A stretch of DNA of 32,005 bases from Lachnospiraceae bacterium (GTDB lineage Bacteria > Bacillota > Clostridia > Lachnospirales > Lachnospiraceae): NCBI GenBank assembly GCA_022769665.1, contig JALEIR010000078.1, forward strand, positions 1-32,005. Direction: 5' to 3'. The position numbers and the translations under genes were made by a program. Under the pieces are notes generated by a model. It was not told the origin of the DNA and made no database searches. It saw only the letters and a program-made list of their open reading frames with translations. Below are positions 17,801 through 25,041 of the stretch, in pieces; the stretch's first letter is position 1; each line of letters begins with the position of its first letter.

Positions 17801-18053
17801 GGAGGGCAGACCCAATATTGTGGATGAGGTGATGAACGGAAAGATTCAGCTGATTGTCAACACCCCTGCCACAAAGGAAGAGAAACTGTTTGACGACAGC
17901 TATATCAGAAAGACCGCAATTAAGGCAAAAGTGCCTTACATGACAACAATGGCGGCTGCAAAGGCTACGGCGGAAGGTATTCGTGTTGTCATCAAAGAGG
18001 GCGAAATCGGTGTCATGTCTCTTCAGGAGATTCACGCAGCGATTCGGAATTAA
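14832..18053 (+). CDS. carB: Carbamoyl-phosphate synthase large chain, first copy
   Basis: This large subunit of glutamine-dependent carbamoyl-phosphate synthase (1073 residues, the E. coli length) makes carbamoyl phosphate for pyrimidine and arginine synthesis. The first carboxyphosphate half has [20 protein letters not shown], ATP-grasp [12 protein letters not shown] and [18 protein letters not shown]. The second half has [34 protein letters not shown] and [15 protein letters not shown]. The MGS-like regulatory domain begins near 935. It keeps residues equivalent, as I recall, to E. coli allosteric contacts: [14 protein letters not shown] (771-784), Glu887 in [17 protein letters not shown], Asn1010-Thr1011 and VPYMTT. 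That suggests response to ornithine and UMP. AGGAGG lies upstream of the ATG. Expression depends on the leader attenuator. It has no carA of its own directly upstream. Confidence 0.95.
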   Translation: [1073 protein letters not shown]

Positions 18054-18064
18054 AACTTAAGAAG

Positions 18065-18078
18065 GGCACGTGGGTGCC
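18065..18078 (+). other. Small hairpin after carB1
   Basis: GGCAC (18065-18069) pairs with GTGCC (18074-18078) around GTGG, 11 nt after the carB1 stop and 9 nt before the larger terminator. It has no T tract of its own and may help protect the 3' end. Confidence 0.45.
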
Positions 18079-18087
18079 ATATGAAAA

Positions 18088-18148
18088 ATGCCATGGGAGC
18101 ACACCGACAAAGGCGTCGGGGCTCTTGTGGCATCTTTATGTGTTTTTC
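18088..18148 (+). terminator. Branched hairpin terminator after carB1
   Basis: An outer stem pairs ATGCCA (18088-18093) with TGGCAT (18128-18133). A middle stem pairs GAGC (18097-18100) with GCTC (18121-18124). The apical stem pairs CCGAC (18104-18108) with GTCGG (18115-18119). CTTTATGTGTTTTTCTT follows. It separates carB1 from the carA promoter. Confidence 0.7.
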
Positions 18149-18177
18149 TTGTGGGTCACATAAAAATATGATATACT
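18149..18177 (+). promoter_or_regulatory. Promoter of carA-carB2
   Basis: TTGTGG (18149-18154), 17 bp, TATACT (18172-18177). It follows the carB1 terminator directly, so carA-carB2 is a separate transcription unit with a leader of about 70 nt. Confidence 0.7.
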
Positions 18178-18224
18178 GGACAGGAATGTAAAATCAGGCG
18201 ACGATGAGGCGCATAGTCAATAGA

Positions 18225-18242
18225 TGTCTGCATATGCAGACA
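18225..18242 (+). promoter_or_regulatory. Perfect 18-bp palindrome abutting the carA ribosome-binding site
   Basis: TGTCTGCATATGCAGACA is perfectly self-complementary. As RNA it forms a 7-bp stem with an ATAT loop. Its last A is the first base of AGGAGGT (18242-18248), the carA SD. As DNA it could be a repressor operator about 50 bp after the -10. It could therefore act on transcription or on translation; the sequence alone does not decide. Confidence 0.6.
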
Positions 18243-18254
18243 GGAGGTAGACGT

Positions 18255-19451
18255 ATGAAGGCTTTTTTAATCTTGGAGGACGGTACTGTATTTGAGGGAA
18301 CTCATATCGGTGCGGACAAAGAAATTATCAGTGAAATTGTGTTTAATACATCTATGGCAGGTTACCTGGAGGTGTTGACAGATCCTTCCTATGCGGGACA
18401 AGCGGTTTGTATGACCTATCCGCTGATTGGAAATTACGGTATCTGCAAGGATGATATGGAATCAAGGAAGCCCTGGCCGGACGGGTTTATTGTGCGGGAG
18501 CTTTCCAGAATCCCCAGCAATTTCCGGTGTGACTGTACCATTCAGCAATTTCTGGAAGAAAACGATGTGCCCGGTATTGCGGGAATCGATACCAGAGCTC
18601 TGACCAAAATCCTGCGGGAAAAGGGAACCATGAATGGTATGATTACCACAAATGAAAATTATAACTTTGAGGAAATCCGGCCTAAGCTGAAGGCATATAC
18701 CACGGGCAAGGTGGTGGAGAAGGTGACCTGTAAGGAGAAATATGTGGTGAAGCCTACCACTGACCTTGCTCAGAACGGTCCCTTGTCCGGCTCTGCCGGA
18801 TTTGACAGAGAAGCTTATGCGAAGGGAGTCCGTGAGCCGAGACCTACATTGGTGAAGGAGTTAAACGGAGCAGGACTTCGGGTGGCCCTGATGGATTTCG
18901 GAGCAAAGGACAATATTGCGCATTCCCTTGCAGAGAGAGGGTGTGAGGTGACGGTGTTCCCGGCGCTGACACCGGCGGAGGAAATAATTGCCATGCAACC
19001 CGACGGAATCATGCTCAGCAACGGCCCCGGAGATCCTAAGGAGTGCGCATCCATCATTGAAGAAGTGAAGAAGCTGTACGCAACGGATATCCCCATTTTT
19101 GCTATTTGCCTGGGACATCAGCTGATGGCTCTGGCAACAGGCTGCGATACCCATAAATTGAAATACGGACACAGAGGCGGCAACCATCCGGTAAAAGATT
19201 TGATGACGGGAAGAGTATATATTTCCTCTCAGAACCATGGCTATGTTGTGGATACGGATAAGCTGGACCCGAAGGTTGCGGTACCTGCATTTATCAATGT
19301 AAATGACGGAACCAACGAGGGACTGGCATATACCGGTAAGAATATTTTTACGGTGCAGTATCATCCGGAAGCCTGCCCCGGTCCGCAGGATTCCCGATAT
19401 CTGTTTGACAGATTCATTAATATGATGAAAGGAGAGAACTACAATGCCTAA
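18255..19451 (+). CDS. carA: Carbamoyl-phosphate synthase small chain (glutaminase)
   Basis: CarA hydrolyses glutamine and passes ammonia through a tunnel to CarB. At 398 residues, it has the N-terminal CarA-specific domain (AFLILEDGTVFEGTHIGADK, VFNTSMAGYLEVLTDPSY, GIDTRALTKILREKG). The class I amidotransferase domain has IMLSNGPGDP, nucleophile Cys285 in FAICLGHQLMALATG, and His370/Glu372 in QYHPEACPGP. The ATG at 18255 is chosen because AGGAGGT lies at 18242-18248 and the protein then begins at the family's usual start. An upstream in-frame ATG at 18204 would add 17 residues spanning the palindrome, with a poor SD. Its last 8 nt overlap carB2, giving translational coupling. It is the only carA in the window and may serve both CarB proteins. 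Confidence 0.95.
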   Translation: MKAFLILEDGTVFEGTHIGADKEIISEIVFNTSMAGYLEVLTDPSYAGQAVCMTYPLIGNYGICKDDMESRKPWPDGFIVRELSRIPSNFRCDCTIQQFLEENDVPGIAGIDTRALTKILREKGTMNGMITTNENYNFEEIRPKLKAYTTGKVVEKVTCKEKYVVKPTTDLAQNGPLSGSAGFDREAYAKGVREPRPTLVKELNGAGLRVALMDFGAKDNIAHSLAERGCEVTVFPALTPAEEIIAMQPDGIMLSNGPGDPKECASIIEEVKKLYATDIPIFAICLGHQLMALATGCDTHKLKYGHRGGNHPVKDLMTGRVYISSQNHGYVVDTDKLDPKVAVPAFINVNDGTNEGLAYTGKNIFTVQYHPEACPGPQDSRYLFDRFINMMKGENYNA

Positions 19452-22400
19452 GAATCCCAATGTGAAACGCGTAATGGTAATCGGTTCCGGTCCCATTGTC
19501 ATCGGACAGGCCGCTGAGTTTGACTATGCCGGCACACAGGCTTGCCGTTCTCTGAAAGAAGAGGGAGTAGAGGTTATCCTTGTGAACTCCAATCCCGCAA
19601 CCATCATGACGGATAAGAATATTGCCGACAAGGTATATATTGAGCCCTTGACTGTGAAGATGTTGGAACAGATTATCGAGAAGGAAAAGCCTGACAGCAT
19701 TCTGCCTACCCTGGGCGGACAGGCAGGCTTAAATCTTGGTATGGAGCTGGAAGAGTCCGGTTTTTTGGCTTCCCACGGCGTAAAGCTGTTGGGAACCACG
19801 GCAGCAACCATCCGCAATGCGGAAGGCCGTCAGGAGTTCAAGGACCTTATGGAGCGCATCGGGGAACCCTGCGCCGCATCCAAAGTCGTGGAAAATGTAC
19901 AGGACGGCATTGAATTTACAAATACGATTGGCTATCCGGTAGTACTTCGTCCTGCTTATACGCTGGGAGGCTCCGGCGGCGGAATTGCACACAATCAGGC
20001 AGAGCTGGAGGAGATTCTGGAAAACGGACTTCGCCTTTCCCGTGTGGGACAGGTTCTGGTGGAACGCTGTATCGCAGGCTGGAAGGAAATCGAGTACGAA
20101 GTAATGCGTGACAGCGCCGGAAACTGCATCACTGTTTGTAATATGGAAAATATTGATCCTGTGGGTGTACACACGGGAGACAGTATCGTAGTGGCACCTT
20201 CTCAGACGCTGAGTGATAAAGAATATCAGATGCTTCGAACCTCAGCTTTGAATATTATTAACGAGCTGCAGATTACCGGCGGATGCAATGTACAGTTTGC
20301 GTTGCATCCCACCAGCTTTGAATATTGCGTTATCGAGGTAAATCCCCGTGTAAGTCGATCTTCTGCACTGGCAAGTAAGGCAACCGGTTATCCTATAGCC
20401 AAGGTGGCGGCAAAGATTGCTCTGGGATATACCCTGGATGAAATCAAAAATGCCATTACGAAAAAGACATATGCAAGCTTCGAACCGGCGCTGGACTATT
20501 GTGTCGTAAAAATTCCCAGACTACCTTTCGATAAATTTATCACAGCGAAGAGAACTCTGACCACCCAGATGAAAGCGACGGGAGAAGTCATGAGTATCTG
20601 TGACAATTTTGAGGGCGCACTGATGAAGGCAATCCGTTCGCTGGAGCAGCATGTGGACTGTCTACTCAGCTATGACTTCTCGGCGTTATCCGGAGAGGAA
20701 CTGCTGGAGAGACTGAAAGTTGTGGATGACCAGAGAATCTGGGTGATTGCCGAGGCAATCCGCAAGGGAATCAGTTATGAAAAAATCCATGAAATCACTA
20801 TGATTGATGTCTGGTTTATCGACAAGCTGGCAATTCTGGTAGAGATGGAACAGGCGCTGAAAACACAGGAACTGACTCCGGAGCTGTTGAAGGAAGCAAA
20901 GAGAATCGAGTTCCCCGATAATGTGATTGCAAGACTGACCGGAAAAACAGAGGCTGAAATTAAGAAGTTACGATATGATAACGGTATCAAAGCTGTCTAT
21001 AAGATGGTAGATACCTGCGCGGCAGAGTTTTCCGCTTCTACCCCTTACTACTATTCCGTTTACGGAGGAGAGTGTGAAAGTGCGGGAAGAATTTTTATGC
21101 TGTCTGAGGACGACAGCCAAGAAATTCTAAGTTCCGCACCGAAGGACGCCAATGCAGCGTTCTTCCAAGACAATTCTGAGAAGCGGAAGAAGGTTTTGGT
21201 ACTGGGTTCCGGCCCTATCCGCATCGGACAGGGTATCGAATTTGACTATTGTTCCGTACATGCCACATGGGCATTTTCCAAGGCAGGTTACGAGACCATT
21301 ATCATCAACAATAATCCGGAGACGGTAAGTACCGACTTTGATATTGCGGATAAGCTGTATTTTGAGCCTTTGACTCCCGAAGATGTAGAGTCTATCGTAA
21401 ATATTGAGCATCCGGACGGAGCTGTGGTACAGTTCGGCGGACAGACTGCCATTAAGCTGACAGAGAGCCTGATGAAGATGGGTGTACCGATTCTGGGTAC
21501 GAAGGCTGAGGATGTGGACGCTGCAGAGGACAGAGAGTTGTTTGATAAAATTCTGGAGCAGACACAGATTCCACGTGCCGCAGGGGGTACCGTATACACG
21601 GCGGAGGAGGCGAAAGCGGTTGCCAATCGTTTGGGATATCCCGTTCTGGTACGGCCTTCCTATGTGTTGGGCGGCCAGGGCATGCAGATTGCCATCTCCG
21701 ATCAGGAAATTGAGGAATTCATGGAGATTATCAACCGTATTGCCCAGGATCATCCCATCCTTGTAGACAAGTATCTGCAGGGTAAGGAGATTGAAGTGGA
21801 TGCGGTATGCGACGGAACCGATATTTTGATACCCGGTATTATGGAGCATATTGAGAGAACCGGGGTTCATTCCGGCGACAGTATTTCGGTTTATCCGGCT
21901 CATACCATCGGTAAAATCGTGAAGGATAAGATTGCGGAGTATACCAGACGGCTTGCTATGGCGCTGCATGTCAAGGGACTGATTAACATCCAGTTTATTG
22001 CCATCGGTGAGGATGTGTATGTCATTGAGGTAAATCCCCGTTCTTCCCGTACCGTGCCTTATATCAGTAAGGTGACGGGTATTCCGATTGTAGACCTGGC
22101 AACAGAGGTCATTATCGGAAAGACAATCAGGGAGCTGGGATATAAGCCGGGACTTCAGCCGGAGGCAGAATACTATGCCATCAAGATGCCTGTTTTCTCT
22201 TTCGAGAAGATTCGCGGAGCGGAAATCAGCCTTGGACCTGAGATGAAGTCTACCGGTGAGTGTCTGGGTATCGCAAAGACCTTCCATGAAGCACTGTATA
22301 AAGCATTCCTGGGAGCCGGTGTGAATCTGCCCAAGTATAAAAATCTGATTATGACCGTGAAAGACGCGGACAAAGGCGAGGCAATCGAAATCGGACGCCG

Positions 22401-22731
22401 CTTTGAAAAGCTGGGTTATACCATTTATGCCACAAGAAGTACGGCAGCAGCCCTAAATGAAGCCGGAGTGAAGGCAAGAAAGGTGAATAAGATTTCTCAG
22501 GAGTCTCCCACGGTTATGGACCTGATTTTGGGACATAAAATTGACCTTGTCATCGATACGCCGACTCAGGGACGTGATAAGACAAGAGATGGTTTCCTGA
22601 TTCGACGTACCGCTATTGAGACCGGAGTTAATGTTATTACTGCCATGGACACGGCAAGAGCACTGGTCAGCAGCCTGGAGAGCAAAGAAAGCGACGAGTT
22701 GTTGACCCCCATTGACATTGCACACATGTAA
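19444..22731 (+). CDS. carB: Carbamoyl-phosphate synthase large chain, second copy
   Basis: This second complete large subunit (1095 residues) is translationally coupled to carA. Both ATP-grasp halves look intact: [32 protein letters not shown] and [18 protein letters not shown]; then [35 protein letters not shown] and [15 protein letters not shown]. It differs from the first copy in two ways. There is an acidic insert of about 25-30 residues between the halves (around 540-572, [15 protein letters not shown]). The allosteric contacts are also changed: the position of CarB1 Glu887 is Met915 (IKMPVFSF), and the Asn-Thr pair is Asp1038-Thr1039. The VFSF and ARDGF-like features resemble my memory of the Bacillus pyrimidine-type PyrAB. 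It should thus respond to different effectors from copy one. A terminator follows. Confidence 0.95.
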   Translation: [1095 protein letters not shown]

Positions 22732-22765
22732 AGCCAATATAATGTAAAATCAATGTAATATGAGG

Positions 22766-22799
22766 AAGCCTGCACGCACATAAGCGTACAGGCTTTTTT
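22766..22799 (+). terminator. Intrinsic terminator of carA-carB2
   Basis: AAGCCTGCACGC (22766-22777) pairs with GCGTACAGGCTT (22784-22795), with one C-A mismatch and loop ACATAA; the T tract runs to 22799. Confidence 0.88.
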
Positions 22800-22872
22800 C
22801 ATTTTAATTGGGCGGGCGGCTTGCGAATGACGGCAAATGAATGCAAATTGCACGGAAAGTTGGCGAAACCGC

Positions 22873-22901
22873 TTGACATAGTATTAAAAACTATGTATTG
22901 T
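22873..22901 (+). promoter_or_regulatory. Promoter with inverted repeat between -35 and -10
   Basis: A consensus TTGACA (22873-22878), 17 bp, then TATTGT (22896-22901). A perfect 7-bp inverted repeat, ACATAGT (22876-22882) and ACTATGT (22890-22896) with a 7-bp spacer, fills the spacer region. This is the typical layout of a repressor operator. The ACTATGT/ACATAGT form reminds me of PadR-type sites, but no PadR gene is in the window. Confidence 0.65.
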
Positions 22902-22925
22902 AATTAGGAACGCATAAATAAGCGC

Positions 22926-22954
22926 TTTATGTTTTAAAATAATTATGTTATCAT
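22926..22954 (+). promoter_or_regulatory. Second possible promoter upstream of the DUF3006-like gene
   Basis: TTTATG (22926-22931), 17 bp, TATCAT (22949-22954), closer to the gene than the operator-bearing promoter. It could supply unregulated expression. Confidence 0.4.
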
Positions 22955-22990
22955 GGAAAAGCATGAGACAGGAAACAGGAGAGAAACCGG

Positions 22991-23164
22991 ATGAATCAAT
23001 TTGAATACATAGTAGCGGATATTGACGGTGATTATGCACATCTGAAGCGGACTGATATAGAGTCCGATGAACTGAAGCTTGTTGCAAGGGCGCTTTTGCC
23101 GCCGGAAATTACCGAGGGAACAAAGCTGCTTTATCAGTGGATGCAGTATAGTATTATGGAATAG
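22991..23164 (+). CDS. DUF3006-like small protein, 57 residues
   Basis: The ORF runs from ATG 22991 to TAG 23162-23164, with AGGAGAG about 7-13 nt upstream. The pattern FEYIVADIDGDYAHLKR, LVARALLPPEITEGTKLL matches the DUF3006 form, as I recall it: an Asp/Glu-Gly-(Asp/Asn)-Tyr-Ala strand, then a LLP...EG turn, a small beta fold of unknown role. This copy has an acidic insert (TDIESDELK) and an extra C-terminal helix. It is the first gene after a regulated promoter and lies 45 nt before the glycosyltransferases, so it may belong to their operon. Confidence 0.75.
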   Translation: MNQFEYIVADIDGDYAHLKRTDIESDELKLVARALLPPEITEGTKLLYQWMQYSIME

Positions 23165-23209
23165 TTACTGCTGAAAAAGGCATTATACTGAAGTGAGGCA
23201 GAGAAATAT

Positions 23210-24058
23210 ATGATTAATATTTTGCTATGCGGAAATAAGAGAGTATTTGACGGGGCTTTGACTCAGTTGATTTCCATGACCAACAGAACAAAAGAGCCCC
23301 TTCATGTATTCCTGATGACCATGAATCTGGAGAGAGTGAGAGAGGATTTTGTCTCCATTACCGACGAACAGGTGGATTTTCTGAATCAGGTACTTCGAGG
23401 GAAGAACCCGGAGAATGTGGTGGAAAAGCTGGATGTGACGGACTTGTATGAACAGGAGTTTCATCAGTGCGTCAATGAAACGGCTTACTGTACGCCTTAC
23501 ACACTGCTTCGCCTGCTGGCGGATTTGATTCCTGAAATACCGGATAAGCTGTTGTATCTGGATATCGATATCATGATAGCCAACGATATCAATAAGCTCT
23601 GGGGTATTGATGTGACTGATTACGAATACGCGGCGGTAAAGGAAAAGTACGGCTGTTGGCTGATTCGGCCGGATTACTTTAATGCGGGTATGCTTCTCAT
23701 GAATATGGCGAAGATAAGGGAGACAGGGCTGTTAGCAAAGGCAAGAGAACTGATTCGGACGAAAAAGCTGCTTTTTGCGGACCAGTCCGCAATCTTCAAA
23801 TCTACAACCCGGAAGAAGCTGCTTCCCAGAATTTACAATGAGCAGTCAAAGTTTAATAAAAAGGACACGGTGGTCTGCCATTTTTGTAAGAGACTGATGT
23901 TTCTTCCGTATCCTCATACCGAGAATTACAAACAGTGGCAGGTGGAGGAAATTCACAAGTACCTTCACTGTTATACCTTTGACGATGATTTGGATGAGTA
24001 TTTGACATTGAAAGCTCAATTTGAGAAAGACGACAGAGGAGATAAGAAAAATGAATAA
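23210..24058 (+). CDS. Glycosyltransferase family 8 protein (first), 282 residues
   Basis: GT8 enzymes are retaining, metal-dependent transferases using UDP-sugars; LgtC is the type example. Evidence is the metal/nucleotide motif Asp118-Ile-Asp120 in LLYLDIDIMIANDI, the acceptor-side FNAGMLLMNM, and FADQSAIF. The C-terminal His-x-x-Gly-x-x-Lys-Pro-Trp region of classic members is altered here (VVCHFCKRLMFLPYPH), so donor or acceptor use may differ from the second copy. There is no membrane segment, so it is probably cytosolic or peripheral. The ATG at 23210 has GTGAGG about 11 nt upstream. The gene overlaps the next one by 8 nt. Confidence 0.9.
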   Translation: MINILLCGNKRVFDGALTQLISMTNRTKEPLHVFLMTMNLERVREDFVSITDEQVDFLNQVLRGKNPENVVEKLDVTDLYEQEFHQCVNETAYCTPYTLLRLLADLIPEIPDKLLYLDIDIMIANDINKLWGIDVTDYEYAAVKEKYGCWLIRPDYFNAGMLLMNMAKIRETGLLAKARELIRTKKLLFADQSAIFKSTTRKKLLPRIYNEQSKFNKKDTVVCHFCKRLMFLPYPHTENYKQWQVEEIHKYLHCYTFDDDLDEYLTLKAQFEKDDRGDKKNE

Positions 24059-24992
24059 AACAGCAGGCGGAAAAGAAATCCCTATTTTTTTTGCGGTGGA
24101 TGACGGCTATTGTCCTTTCCTGGCAGTGGCAATTCAATCCATGATTGACAATTCGTCCGCGGAAAATACGTATTTGATTAAAATTCTGAATACAGATGTC
24201 AGCGAAGAAAACAAGAAAAAAATAGCAAAATATGAGCGGGACAATGTCCACATCGAATTTGTGGATTTAAATTATTATATTCAGAAGGTGAAGGCTAAGC
24301 TGTACACCAGGGATTATTATTCCAAGACCACATATTTCAGGCTTTTCCTGCCCAATCTGTATCCTCAGTATGACAAGGTTCTGTATTTGGACAGCGATAT
24401 TGTTATTTTGGACGACATTGCCAAGCTTTATAATACCGATATGGGAGACAATCTGGTAGCAGCCGCACCGGATGACATCATTCAATTTAACGAAGTGTTT
24501 CAGGTATATGTGGAGAAAGTCGTTGGTGTTGCCGATTATCGAAAATACTTTAATGCCGGCATTTTATTGATGAACCTGGATGAGATGAGAAAGTTTAAGT
24601 TCCAGGAGAAGTTTATCTATTCTTTGGACAGAATTACTTTTGCGGTTGCTCAGGATCAGGACTATTTGAACAGACTTTGTAAAGGCCGTGTTAAGCTGAT
24701 TGACAGAATCTGGAACAGAATGCCCATCGCAGACCCGAAGATTAAGACAGAAAATGTGAAACTGGTTCATTATAATCTGGCTTTTAAACCCTGGCATTTC
24801 GAAGATATTCTGTACAAGGAATTTTTCTGGATGTATGCGCAGGAAACAGAGTATTTTGATACCATTCAGAATATCAGAGATAATTACACCGAGGAAGACC
24901 GTTTTAAAGATAATCAGTCCCATGACAGACTGATAAAGCTTGCAAAAAAGGAATCCGACTGTGTTGGTGACGACAGAAAGTACAGACGGTAA
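24051..24992 (+). CDS. Glycosyltransferase family 8 protein (second), 313 residues
   Basis: This is a canonical LgtC-like GT8 protein: the N-terminal strand IPIFFAVDDGYCPFLAVAIQSM, metal motif Asp114-Ser-Asp116 in VLYLDSDIVILDDIAKLY, FNAGILLMNLDEMR, AQDQDYLNRLCKGR, and the C-terminal LVHYNLAFKPWHFED with Lys246-Pro-Trp. A GAGGAG site lies about 10 nt upstream of ATG 24051, which overlaps the stop of the first GT8 gene. An upstream in-frame TTG at 24021 is less likely. Paired GT8 enzymes suggest successive additions of two sugars to one acceptor. The acyltransferase genes begin 49 nt downstream, which points to a lipid-linked or acylated product. Sugar and acceptor cannot be read from the sequence. 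Confidence 0.92.
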   Translation: MNKTAGGKEIPIFFAVDDGYCPFLAVAIQSMIDNSSAENTYLIKILNTDVSEENKKKIAKYERDNVHIEFVDLNYYIQKVKAKLYTRDYYSKTTYFRLFLPNLYPQYDKVLYLDSDIVILDDIAKLYNTDMGDNLVAAAPDDIIQFNEVFQVYVEKVVGVADYRKYFNAGILLMNLDEMRKFKFQEKFIYSLDRITFAVAQDQDYLNRLCKGRVKLIDRIWNRMPIADPKIKTENVKLVHYNLAFKPWHFEDILYKEFFWMYAQETEYFDTIQNIRDNYTEEDRFKDNQSHDRLIKLAKKESDCVGDDRKYRR

Positions 24993-25041
24993 TTTCCGGA
25001 GGCTGTCTTGGCGGAATACAGTATATATGTGAGAGGGAAAG

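Noticed and set aside
17199..18035. Long open frame on the minus strand opposite carB1 (278 codons)
   Set aside because: It is a codon-aligned antisense shadow of a certain gene. Its His/Leu/Arg/Cys-rich composition, lack of a ribosome site and lack of domain motifs all argue against coding.
21127..22287. Long open frame on the minus strand opposite carB2 (386 codons)
   Set aside because: Same codon-aligned antisense shadow effect; composition is unlike real proteins in this window and carB2 is intact.
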